From Methanomethylophilus sp963631655 (GTDB lineage Archaea; Thermoplasmatota; Thermoplasmata; Methanomassiliicoccales; Methanomethylophilaceae): a DNA stretch of 51,383 nucleotides. The notes under the pieces were generated by a model. The model saw only the letters and a program-made list of their open reading frames with translations, made no database searches and was not told where the DNA came from. The stretch lies in NCBI GenBank assembly GCA_963631655.1, contig CAVGRR010000008.1:1-51383 (forward strand), written 5' to 3'. Below are positions 8,825 to 15,887 of the stretch, piece after piece (within the stretch, counting starts at the first letter, position 1; each line of letters begins with the position of its first letter). A program made the translations under genes and the position numbers.

Positions 8825-9001
8825 ATGGCCGTCAAAGATCAGGTTCTTGATGCTATGAAGCAGGCCGGCAAGCCTCTCTCCGCAGGGGATGTCGCCAAGA
8901 TCACCGGAATCGACAGGAAAGAGATCGACAAGGCTTTCAAGGAACTGAAAGCCGAGAATGCGATCGTTTCGCCTGTCCGCTGCAAGTGGGAACCCGCTTG
9001 A
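8825..9001 (+). CDS. Small winged-helix-like DNA-binding protein
   Basis: 58 aa, ATG 8825 to TGA 9001. The sequence begins MAVKDQVLDAMKQAGKPLSA, then GDVAKITGIDRKEIDKAFKELK and ends VRCKWEPA. That is the helix-turn-helix half of a winged helix: a short helix, a DVAKITG turn helix and a KEIDKAFKEL recognition helix, with a final strand pair. Such mini-wHTH proteins occur widely in Thermoplasmatota and Methanomassiliicoccales. TTTATTA at 8796-8802 lies about 26 nt before the ATG, so the message is probably leaderless. It could be a transcription regulator or chromatin-type protein; targets unknown. The short length is complete and not a fragment. Confidence 0.75.
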   Translation: MAVKDQVLDAMKQAGKPLSAGDVAKITGIDRKEIDKAFKELKAENAIVSPVRCKWEPA

Positions 9002-9067
9002 ACGCTTCTTTTTAAAACCCTTTTCACTTCTTTTAGCATTCTGGATAATATTTTATACACTCTGGAT

Positions 9068-10051
9068 ATGTCTCAACAAATGGCTACTAATTGGTTTGAC
9101 TGCATTTCATCTGATTTGGTTCAGGTGGAAGAGGTAATGGCGGAAATCACCGCTCGTGCCGACAATCCCCTCCTTAAGGAGATGTGCGATTATGTGCTAT
9201 CAAACCACGGAAAGAGGGTGAGACCTTCGATCTGCCTCCTTTCTTACTACGCTCTCGGAGGCAAGGACCCCAAGCATGCCATCGACATCGGTGCGGCCAT
9301 CGAGATCATCCACAACGCCACCCTCATCCACGATGACATCAACGACGAGGGAGAGCTCAGAAGGGGAGCTAAAGCCCTTTACAAGCAGTATTCCCTCGGA
9401 AGGTCCATCGTCGCAGGCGATTTCCTTTTCGCCCTTGGATTCCAGCTGATGGGTGCCACTTCGAATGAAGTTGTCAACTTCGTCATCGACGCGGCCACCG
9501 CAATGGGTTCGGGAGAGTTCGACCAGAAGAAGTACGAACACAACAGGGCCGTCACCGAAGAGGAATACATCAATATCATTTCCGGAAAGACCGCACGTCT
9601 CATCGAGTGCGCTTCCAAGTGCGGAGCATACCTTGCCTGCCCCGACGATATCGACAAGGTGAACCTGCTCGGCAATTACTCTTACAATCTGGGTCTTGCA
9701 TTCCAGATCATCGATGACCTTCTCGACGTCATCGGAGACACACTCAATACCGGCAAACGTGTCGGTAACGACCTTGTGGAAGGCAAGCCGACCCTGCCCA
9801 CCATCTACGGAATGGAGGACCCCGTTCACGGAGCCCGTATCAGGGAGATCTTCGAGAACGAGAACACCGATTACGATCTTGCCTATGAGGCGATCGGATA
9901 CATCAAACAGACCGATTCCGTCGACCGCTGTTTCGCCCTTGCGAACCACTATGCCGACCTGGCACTCGGACATCTGGACTCTCTTGAGGATTCCAAATAC
10001 AAGCAGGCCCTCGTCGAGTTCACCAAATACATCGTTTCCAGGGACAGGTGA
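9068..10051 (+). CDS. Geranylgeranyl (polyprenyl) diphosphate synthase
   Basis: 327 aa, a full-length trans-isoprenyl diphosphate synthase. First aspartate-rich motif HDDINDEGELRRG (Asp89, Asp90, Asp93), KRVRPS for diphosphate binding (from Lys49), GEFDQKK, and the second aspartate motif IDDLLD (Asp216, Asp217, Asp220). It condenses IPP with allylic diphosphates to make GGPP, the precursor of archaeal lipids. Residues five and four before the first motif are small or medium sized (ATLIH), which fits a C20 or longer product, but chain length cannot be fixed by eye. The geranylgeranyl reductase follows at once with a GTGAT ribosome site over the stop, so the two form an operon. Confidence 0.92.
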   Translation: MSQQMATNWFDCISSDLVQVEEVMAEITARADNPLLKEMCDYVLSNHGKRVRPSICLLSYYALGGKDPKHAIDIGAAIEIIHNATLIHDDINDEGELRRGAKALYKQYSLGRSIVAGDFLFALGFQLMGATSNEVVNFVIDAATAMGSGEFDQKKYEHNRAVTEEEYINIISGKTARLIECASKCGAYLACPDDIDKVNLLGNYSYNLGLAFQIIDDLLDVIGDTLNTGKRVGNDLVEGKPTLPTIYGMEDPVHGARIREIFENENTDYDLAYEAIGYIKQTDSVDRCFALANHYADLALGHLDSLEDSKYKQALVEFTKYIVSRDR

Positions 10052-10056
10052 TCCCT

Positions 10057-11154
10057 ATGGCAGAGAAGATCCAGACTGACGTTCTTGTTGTCGGTGCCGG
10101 ACCTGCGGGAAGCGTGGCGGCACGTTATGCAGCTGAAAAAGGCCTCAATGTCACTATGATCGAATGCCGTCCGGAGGTTGGTGTCCCGGTCCGTTGCGGA
10201 GAGCTCGTGCCTTCCCAGCAGGAGATCGTCGACATGTTCCCGACCCTCGAAGACCCAGACGATCTTTTTGACCTTCCCGAATCGCTTCACGTCAGCCCTG
10301 TGGAGGCGATAAGGCTCTACGATCCGAAGGCCAAGGTCTATGAGTTCCCGTTCACCGGTTACACCACCGACAGGGACCGTTTCGACCAGTATCTTGCCAA
10401 ACAGGCCGTTGATTCCGGCGCCAATCTCATCAGGTCATGCAGGTTCCACAAACACGAGGGAAAGGTCGCACACACCAACCAGGGCGACATCGAGTTCAAG
10501 GTCATCATCGGTGCCGACGGTCCCTCTTCACGCGTGGCGAAGAGTCTGGGACTTCCTGCCAATCAGAATTCCTACCCCGCCGTATCCGCTCAGGCGGAGG
10601 GGGATTTCGATCCTGTGGTGCAGATGTTCTTCGGTGACATCGCTCCCGGAGCATACGGATGGATCATGCCCAAGAAGGGTCAGGCCAACGTCGGTATCGG
10701 GTTCTCGCCCAAGTTCTCCAACGGTTCTCTGAGCGGTTACTTCAAGACATTTTCTGAGAAACGCGGACTCAATGTGAAGACCCAGATACACGGAAAGTTC
10801 GTTCCCAGCGAGGGACCTGTCGCCAAGACCTACGTCGACGGTACCGGAATGGTCATCGGAGACGCAGCAGGTGTGGTCATGCCCGTCAACGGAGGAGGTA
10901 TCCCCCAGGCCATGATCACCGGCCGTATCGCAGGTCAGGTCGCAGCCGAGAACATTCTTCACGGAGGCTCTCTGGCACAGTACGAAGAGTCCTGGAGGTC
11001 GGTGCTTTACAAGCCTCTCAAGATCGCTGCAGGCAACAAGAAGCTCGCCGACACCTTTGCTTTCAAGACGGAGTTCAGGACCTCTCTCTGCATGAGCATG
11101 CTCGGAACCCGCAGGATGGGCAAGCTCATCCGCTGCAAGCGTCTGTTCCCGTGA
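10057..11154 (+). CDS. Digeranylgeranylglycerophospholipid reductase (geranylgeranyl reductase)
   Basis: 365 aa from ATG 10057; AGGTGAT at 10046-10052 makes this better than the upstream GTG at 10048. FAD-binding Rossmann motif VVGAGPAGSVAA (from residue 11), RCGEL, a GADGPSSRVAKSLG block, and the second flavin motif GDAAGVVMPVNGGGI are all typical of archaeal geranylgeranyl reductases. The enzyme saturates the double bonds of the geranylgeranyl chains of archaeal phospholipids. It is downstream of GGPP synthase in the same operon. The end LIRCKRLFP is short; no iron-sulfur ferredoxin domain is fused. Confidence 0.92.
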   Translation: MAEKIQTDVLVVGAGPAGSVAARYAAEKGLNVTMIECRPEVGVPVRCGELVPSQQEIVDMFPTLEDPDDLFDLPESLHVSPVEAIRLYDPKAKVYEFPFTGYTTDRDRFDQYLAKQAVDSGANLIRSCRFHKHEGKVAHTNQGDIEFKVIIGADGPSSRVAKSLGLPANQNSYPAVSAQAEGDFDPVVQMFFGDIAPGAYGWIMPKKGQANVGIGFSPKFSNGSLSGYFKTFSEKRGLNVKTQIHGKFVPSEGPVAKTYVDGTGMVIGDAAGVVMPVNGGGIPQAMITGRIAGQVAAENILHGGSLAQYEESWRSVLYKPLKIAAGNKKLADTFAFKTEFRTSLCMSMLGTRRMGKLIRCKRLFP

Positions 11155-11613
11155 TCAGTGTTTCCTGTAGGAACGCATGGACGAACCGCAGATCGGGCAT
11201 TCCTCGGATTTCTCTTTGAACCATTTGCCGCATCCGTTGCAGCGGTAGTTCCATTTCTCCACTTTCTTGATTCCGGTCTGCCCCACGGCGCGGTAGGGGA
11301 TGCCCATGATCTTCGCCGTGTTCTGAATGGAATAATCATCGGTGAGAACGGTCCCGTTGACATCAAGCGCAAGTGCCAGCACCGTGATATCGACAGGAGA
11401 CAGTCTTCCGAGGTCGCCGCTCTTGCGTGCCGCCTCCTCTACTTTCTTTATTGAAGCAGAGGTGCATTCCGACACCCTCAGGAGATCACCCCAAAGGTCC
11501 AGGCGGTGGTCCTTGTACTTGGTCAGTTCATCTATGACCCCCGGAGGGCATACGGATTCCTCCTCGGGAAGCTGATCCATTGAGAACAGGGCCGAACTGT
11601 CCAACACCAACAT
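11155..11613 (-). CDS. nob1: Nob1-like PIN-domain endonuclease with zinc ribbon
   Basis: 152 aa. N-terminal PIN domain with acidic residues at Asp5 (MLVLDSS), Glu29, Asp75 (SPVDITVLALA) and Asp92/93 (LTDDYSIQ), then a C-terminal zinc ribbon with Cys125, Cys128, Cys139 and Cys142. This matches archaeal Nob1, the endonuclease that matures the 3' end of 16S rRNA in the pre-30S particle. Its length is normal for the archaeal form. It is divergent from carS; a perfect 10-bp palindrome CCGTATACGG at 11620-11629 sits just upstream of its start and may belong to the promoter region. Confidence 0.88.
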   Translation of the reverse strand: MLVLDSSALFSMDQLPEEESVCPPGVIDELTKYKDHRLDLWGDLLRVSECTSASIKKVEEAARKSGDLGRLSPVDITVLALALDVNGTVLTDDYSIQNTAKIMGIPYRAVGQTGIKKVEKWNYRCNGCGKWFKEKSEECPICGSSMRSYRKH

Positions 11614-11689
11614 AGCCTTCCGTATACGGTCGGGGTTATTACTGTTGCGCGGGCGTAAGGATTATAGAACTTCTCCGTATGTTCGATTC

Positions 11690-12262
11690 ATGGACGCCTT
11701 AGGTGTCATTGCTATCATGTTCACAGGTCTCTGGCTGTTCCTGCCTGCGATGCTGCCCAATTCGGCCGCTGTCGTCTTCGGCGGCAAGACCAAGATCGAT
11801 TTCGGACGTTCGTGGCACGGAAAGAGGATCTTCGGGGACGGAAAGTCCTGGAGGGGATTCTTCGGAGGTGCCTTCTCAGGCATACTTCTGGGACTCATCC
11901 TCATCGGGATCTCAGCACTCTTCGGTTCTGAGGACTACTGGGGATACGGAGGTTTCTGGGACAACGTCGGGATATTGGCATGCCTGTCCTTCGGAGCTGT
12001 CCTCGGAGATCTGACGGCCGCATTCATAAAACGCCGTCTGGGTCTTGCGAGGGGGGCCAAGGCACCCATCCTCGACCAGTACGATTTCGTCATCGGAGCA
12101 CTGCTCATCACGGCACTGTTCTACCCTGACTGGATCTATGCGACCTACATCGAAGGATGGCACATCTGTGCGTTGATCTTCCTGCTCCTGATCATGTTCG
12201 GCATCCACCGCGCGATGAACATCATCGGCTACAAGGCGGGACTCAAGAAAGAACCCTGGTGA
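11690..12262 (+). CDS. carS: CDP-archaeol synthase
   Basis: 190 aa from ATG 11690; a TTG 45 bp upstream is in frame but family members begin with the first membrane helix, as here (MDALGVIAIMFTGLWLFLPA). Motifs of CarS/CdsA-like integral membrane cytidylyltransferases: VFGGKTKIDFG, GKRIFGDGKSWRGFFGG, GAVLGDLTAAFIKRRLG and DQYDFVIGA. About five membrane segments. It couples CTP to unsaturated archaetidic acid to give CDP-archaeol, the branch point for polar head groups. It is followed 4 bp later by pyrE. Confidence 0.9.
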   Translation: MDALGVIAIMFTGLWLFLPAMLPNSAAVVFGGKTKIDFGRSWHGKRIFGDGKSWRGFFGGAFSGILLGLILIGISALFGSEDYWGYGGFWDNVGILACLSFGAVLGDLTAAFIKRRLGLARGAKAPILDQYDFVIGALLITALFYPDWIYATYIEGWHICALIFLLLIMFGIHRAMNIIGYKAGLKKEPW

Positions 12263-12266
12263 TTTT

Positions 12267-12803
12267 ATGGTTGATCTTAAAAAAGCATTGGAGGACTGCG
12301 GTGCGCTGCAGTTCGGAGATTTCACTCTTGCTTCCGGAGCCAAGAGCAGTTACTACATCGACATCAAAAAGGCGAGTACCAAACCCGAGGTTCTGGGAGC
12401 CATCGCCCGCACCATGGCCGAGAAGATGAAGGAACTCGGCCTCAAGCCCAAGCGCGTCGCAGGTGTTGTTCTGGGATCCATCCCTCTTGCCACCGCCCTT
12501 TCCCTGGAAACGGGAATTCCGCTTCTTATGGTACGTAAGGAACGCAAGGACCACGGTACCGGAAGGCTCGTCGAGGGCGACCTTGAACCCGGAGACGATG
12601 TGCTCGTCGTCGAGGACGTCATCACCACCGCCGGTTCCAGCATGAAAGCTATCAATGAGCTTCGCGGAGAGGGAGCCAAGGTCTGCAAGGTGTTCTCTGT
12701 CATCGACCGTGAGGGCGGAGGCAGAGAGAACCTCGCCGGTATCGGTGTGGAGCTTTTTGCACTGGTGAAAGGTTCCGAACTCCTTCGGGACGCCTCTGAA
12801 TGA
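12267..12803 (+). CDS. pyrE: Orotate phosphoribosyltransferase
   Basis: 178 aa. Contains the PRPP-binding signature VLVVEDVITTAGSSM, the GVVLGSIPLATALS block, and RKERKDHGTG, whose lysines and His contact diphosphate. N-terminal FTLASGAKSSYYIDIKKAS is the orotate-side loop. It converts orotate and PRPP to OMP in UMP synthesis. Length is normal for a stand-alone archaeal PyrE. It overlaps the next gene by 4 bp (ATGA), so carS, pyrE, the uracil-DNA glycosylase and the HAD gene probably form one transcript. Confidence 0.93.
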   Translation: MVDLKKALEDCGALQFGDFTLASGAKSSYYIDIKKASTKPEVLGAIARTMAEKMKELGLKPKRVAGVVLGSIPLATALSLETGIPLLMVRKERKDHGTGRLVEGDLEPGDDVLVVEDVITTAGSSMKAINELRGEGAKVCKVFSVIDREGGGRENLAGIGVELFALVKGSELLRDASE

Positions 12804-13336
12804 TAGTTCCGGACCCGGACTGCAGTCTGTGCGGACTCTGTAGGGGACGCACGAAGATAGTTCTCCCGTCGGGGGACCTTCAATCCCCCGTGGTCCTCGT
12901 CGGAGAGGCACCGGGAGAGAATGAGGATTTGTCGGGAATGCCCTTCGTCGGACGGGCGGGGAAGATACTCGATCAGGCCATGGAGGACGTCGGTCTCGAC
13001 CGTTCCAAGGTCATGATCACCAATACGGTCAAATGCCGTCCCGAGAACAACCGCGATCCGGAACCGGAGGAGATGGAGGCCTGCAGCAGGTTCCTCCACA
13101 GCGAGCTTGCCGGACGCAAGGCGGTCATAGGGTTGGGAAGGTCCGCGATAAAGGACCTTCTGGGATATACGGGTCCGATGGCCGACGTGGTGAACACGAA
13201 ACAGCATATCAAGGTCGGGGACGAGGATATTCTCTTTATCCCAACCTATCACCCCATGGCCTGCGTCTACCGCAAGGCCGCCAGAGAGGAACTGAGAGCG
13301 ACGTTGCGTATGGTCAAGGAGGAGTTCGGGTTATGA
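12800..13336 (+). CDS. Type-4 (iron-sulfur) uracil-DNA glycosylase
   Basis: 178 aa. GEAPGENEDLSGMPFVGRAGK (starting at residue 36) is the family 4 uracil-pocket motif, and HPMA (151-154) is the second catalytic segment. Cysteines at 8, 11 and 14 near the N-terminus, plus Cys79 (VKCRPENNR) and Cys95, provide the [4Fe-4S] ligands of this family. It removes uracil formed by cytosine deamination in DNA. It overlaps pyrE by 4 bp and the next gene by 4 bp. Some family-4 members have been annotated as DNA polymerase-related proteins; the motifs here favour the glycosylase. Confidence 0.9.
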   Translation: MIVPDPDCSLCGLCRGRTKIVLPSGDLQSPVVLVGEAPGENEDLSGMPFVGRAGKILDQAMEDVGLDRSKVMITNTVKCRPENNRDPEPEEMEACSRFLHSELAGRKAVIGLGRSAIKDLLGYTGPMADVVNTKQHIKVGDEDILFIPTYHPMACVYRKAAREELRATLRMVKEEFGL

Positions 13337-14106
13337 TCGGTTTTGCATTGGATATGGATGGTACCGTGTATCTTGGAGAGCGCCCCATTCCCGGCGCCAA
13401 GGAGTTCATCGATTCCCTGCGCAAGGCAGGCATACCGTTCAGGTTCATCACCAATAATTCCTCCCATCCCCGCGGATTCTATGCGGATCGCCTGGTACGT
13501 ATGGGTTTCGACGTGAAGCCCGAACAGGTCCTGACCTCCGCTGTGGCCACCGCCGCCTTCCTGAAAGACCGCAGGAAAGGGAAACGTGTCTACATCATCG
13601 CGACCCCCGAGGTATCTCAGGAGTTCGCAGACCAGGGTGTGGACCTCGTAGGTCCCGATGAAGACCCAGACACCGTTCTTCTGACCTTTGATACCACTAT
13701 AGATTATGAGAAACTGAACAGCGGGTACCACTGTCTCAGGGCCGGTGCCGAGCTCATCGCCACCCACCCTGATGATGTGTGTCCCACCGAGACCGGATAC
13801 GATGTGGACATCGGGCCGTTCATACGCCTGTATGAATCGCTGACCGGGAACAAGGCGACCGTCATCGGAAAGCCGAACCGTCTGATGTTGGACATGGCCG
13901 CCTTGGACATGGGCGTTTCCTCTGATTCGGTCATCATGGTCGGAGATAGGTTATCGACGGACATCCGCATGGCCATGGATGCAGGGATACGTTCCATACT
14001 CGTTCTTTCGGGGGAGACGGACCTGGCTCTTCTCGAACGTTCCGACGTGAAACCAACATATGTTAAGGATTCCGTGGCCGACATTCATATTTCAGACTAT
14101 GTCTGA
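13333..14106 (+). CDS. HAD-superfamily phosphatase, subfamily IIA (NagD-like)
   Basis: 257 aa from ATG 13333, which overlaps the glycosylase stop. HAD motif I DMDGTVYLG (Asp7 nucleophile, Asp9), motif II FITNNSS, motif III at VIGKPN, and motif IV MVGDRLSTDIRMAMDAG. The cap type and order are those of NagD/4-nitrophenylphosphatase-like sugar or nucleotide phosphatases. The exact substrate cannot be told from sequence; in archaea such enzymes are often annotated as phosphoglycolate or pNPP phosphatases. Located at the end of the carS-pyrE-UDG operon. Confidence 0.88.
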   Translation: MIGFALDMDGTVYLGERPIPGAKEFIDSLRKAGIPFRFITNNSSHPRGFYADRLVRMGFDVKPEQVLTSAVATAAFLKDRRKGKRVYIIATPEVSQEFADQGVDLVGPDEDPDTVLLTFDTTIDYEKLNSGYHCLRAGAELIATHPDDVCPTETGYDVDIGPFIRLYESLTGNKATVIGKPNRLMLDMAALDMGVSSDSVIMVGDRLSTDIRMAMDAGIRSILVLSGETDLALLERSDVKPTYVKDSVADIHISDYV

Positions 14107-14155
14107 AACATATCACTTCGATAGGTTATTATTGCCTTGACGAATATCTGGCTGC

Positions 14156-14737
14156 GTGAAATCTTTAAAAGAGTCGATTGCCGGGATGTCCAAGAAGCGC
14201 ATCATCACCATCGTCGCGGTTCTTGTGATCATCGTCGCCGCGTTATATGTATTCTATAATGTAAACGGTCATTCCCTCAGCGTGAGCGACAGGGAGGCCC
14301 GTGTCGTGGTCACCGGCTCGATGGACGGCGATCCTCAGCCTTATGAGATTTCCACCATCCCTGTGAATTCACTGGTCGTCGTCGAGCATCTCAGCGGGGA
14401 CGAGCTCAAGAACGTGAAGGTCGGAGATGTCCTTGCGTTCACTTATGAAAAGCGTTTCACGACCCACCGTGTAGTAGAGATCTATGAAGACAGCGGAAAG
14501 GTGACAGGATTCAAGACCATCGGAGATATCTATCTCGACACTCCGACCACCGGTCATTACGAGACCCCCTCCGCAGATGATGTCATCGGAGTGGTCGTCG
14601 GAGTCTCTCCTGTATTAGGGAAGATCGTCCACTTCGCACAGACGAGCACGGTCTATCTGATCATGATCCTAGTGATCATAGCAGTGATGATCTCGGTCGT
14701 CCGCGACATAATCCGTGTCAGAATGTCGCACGACTAA
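14156..14737 (+). CDS. Archaeal/SipW-type signal peptidase I
   Basis: 193 aa, GTG start. One membrane helix at residues 17-36, then an extracytoplasmic catalytic domain with VTGSMDGD (Ser nucleophile) and FTTHRVVEI (His, replacing the bacterial Lys), a GDIYLD segment with the third acidic residue, and a C-terminal membrane helix at about 162-185. The Ser-His arrangement and two helices match the Sec11/SipW class. The gene is directly upstream of a secreted protein with a TasA-like leader, which is a common pairing for SipW. Function as the peptidase for that neighbour is inference. Confidence 0.85.
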   Translation: MKSLKESIAGMSKKRIITIVAVLVIIVAALYVFYNVNGHSLSVSDREARVVVTGSMDGDPQPYEISTIPVNSLVVVEHLSGDELKNVKVGDVLAFTYEKRFTTHRVVEIYEDSGKVTGFKTIGDIYLDTPTTGHYETPSADDVIGVVVGVSPVLGKIVHFAQTSTVYLIMILVIIAVMISVVRDIIRVRMSHD

Positions 14738-14765
14738 ACACCCCTTAAAACTCCTTAATTTTCAT

Positions 14766-14796
14766 CAAATTTTTGAAAAATTTGTCTATTTTTTGT
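14766..14796 (+). terminator. Terminator after the signal peptidase gene
   Basis: A perfect inverted repeat with 9-nt arms, CAAATTTTT and AAAAATTTG around a single G (14766-14784), followed by TCTATTTTTTG. AT-rich stem plus T-run fits archaeal termination. The rest of 14738-14966 is AT-rich leader for the next gene. Confidence 0.5.
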
Positions 14797-14850
14797 CTTT
14801 TTGCCTCGATATTATATCATATTCTTTAGTTTTGAAATGAAATGTCAACC

Positions 14851-14888
14851 TGCCGATGTATGTATTTTGTCGGCAAATCCTTTAAATC
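14851..14888 (+). promoter_or_regulatory. Hairpin and TATA box before the secreted TasA-like gene
   Basis: TGCCGA (14851-14856) and TCGGCA (14870-14875) form inverted arms, directly followed by a TATA-like TTTAAATC (14881-14888). The start codon at 14967 has AGAGGA 6 nt upstream, so this message has a leader of roughly 50-60 nt, unlike many neighbours. The inverted repeat next to the TATA box may be an operator. Confidence 0.4.
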
Positions 14889-14966
14889 AACCAATAAGAT
14901 AATTCAATTTACTACAGCAAAAGGAACACGCAGGTTCCGAGTAACAGTAGAGAAAGAGGAACGAAC

Positions 14967-15638
14967 ATGGAAGCGACTAAGGCTCTGAAAAACAAGGTCA
15001 CAGTCATCGGGATCGTCTCGGTGCTGCTGATGGTGTCTCTTATCGGCACCGCCTATGCGTATTCCACCTCCGTCACCTCAAGCGGAGATATCTCCGGATC
15101 CTACCTTTCCGTTGATATCCTGAAGAACGATTCTGCAATGGACAAGCAGGTCACCACTCTGCTTGACGAGGACGGAAAATACACTTACAGTACCGGTGAC
15201 AAGTACTATGTGCATGTAGAGAGCAACAAGTCCTCTGTTGCATGGCTGTACGGATATTTCGCTGTCGACAACTCCACTTCGAAGTTCAGCGGAGTTCTCA
15301 TCAACACCATCACCGTGACCCTGAAAGTGGATGACACCACTTCGGTCGACATGATCCTGTACCGTGACGCTTACAAGGATTCGTTCCACACCGGAACCGA
15401 GTTCGACTCAAGCATCGCTCTTACAAAGAACGAGGATAACGGTACCTACAGCAAGGACCTGCAGATCACTGCGATCACGGTGAACTACATCACCGACTTC
15501 GACAGCATGACCTCTGTGAACGTCACCAAGTCCGACGGAACCTCTGGGTCTGTGGCCATCACTGATGGTAAGGATCTTTCCAACCTGTCCTTCATCTTCC
15601 ATGCTTCTCCTCAGGCGCTTCTCCACATATCCGCCTGA
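14967..15638 (+). CDS. Secreted TasA/camelysin-like protein
   Basis: 223 aa. N-terminal basic stretch, hydrophobic core (residues 11-30) and AYAYSTS cleavage region, then SSGDISGSYLSVDILK, which resembles the leader and first strand of SipW-processed TasA/CalY proteins. The mature part is rich in Thr, Ser, Asp and aromatic residues with alternating strands, fitting a beta-sandwich secreted protein; no catalytic motif is seen. No C-terminal anchor is present. It sits 229 bp after a SipW-like signal peptidase. TasA-family proteins form extracellular fibres, and archaeal bundling pili are related to TasA; that function here is inference. Confidence 0.6.
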   Translation: MEATKALKNKVTVIGIVSVLLMVSLIGTAYAYSTSVTSSGDISGSYLSVDILKNDSAMDKQVTTLLDEDGKYTYSTGDKYYVHVESNKSSVAWLYGYFAVDNSTSKFSGVLINTITVTLKVDDTTSVDMILYRDAYKDSFHTGTEFDSSIALTKNEDNGTYSKDLQITAITVNYITDFDSMTSVNVTKSDGTSGSVAITDGKDLSNLSFIFHASPQALLHISA

Positions 15639-15745
15639 AGAGCGGCATACAACGTCCCCGTCATCGGAGACCTGATTTTTCACCAGTCCGTGTGAATGAC
15701 CCAGACGTATCCAATTCTCACGTAAAATGCGAATAATTTAGCGGA

Positions 15746-15863
15746 CTTTATATAGTTCCCAATCATATACTAAAATGCTTATTCGCGCGCGAAAGTTGGC
15801 TCTCCGACCCAGAGTGAATCCAGTGCACGATGGGTAATGGGATGCACAACGGGTTATGCCCGT
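15746..15863 (+). promoter_or_regulatory. SMC operon promoter with palindrome and leader hairpin
   Basis: TATA box CTTTATATAG at 15746-15755. Downstream lie a perfect 12-bp palindrome TTCGCGCGCGAA (15782-15793), near the expected transcription start, and a short hairpin ACGGG/CCCGT (15849-15863) before the ribosome site AAAGGGGA. The leader of about 100 nt is long for this window. The sequence before 15746 back to 15639 shows no gene. Confidence 0.5.
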
Positions 15864-15887
15864 ATCTGTCTCGAAAGGGGAATCGGG

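Noticed and set aside
13033..13332. Extended start for the HAD phosphatase
   Set aside because: Overlaps the uracil-DNA glycosylase in a different frame; HAD motif I begins right after ATG 13333.
15588..15680. Frameshifted end of the TasA-like protein
   Set aside because: Other frames give only about 20 further residues with no conserved pattern, so there is no clear sign of a lost C-terminus.
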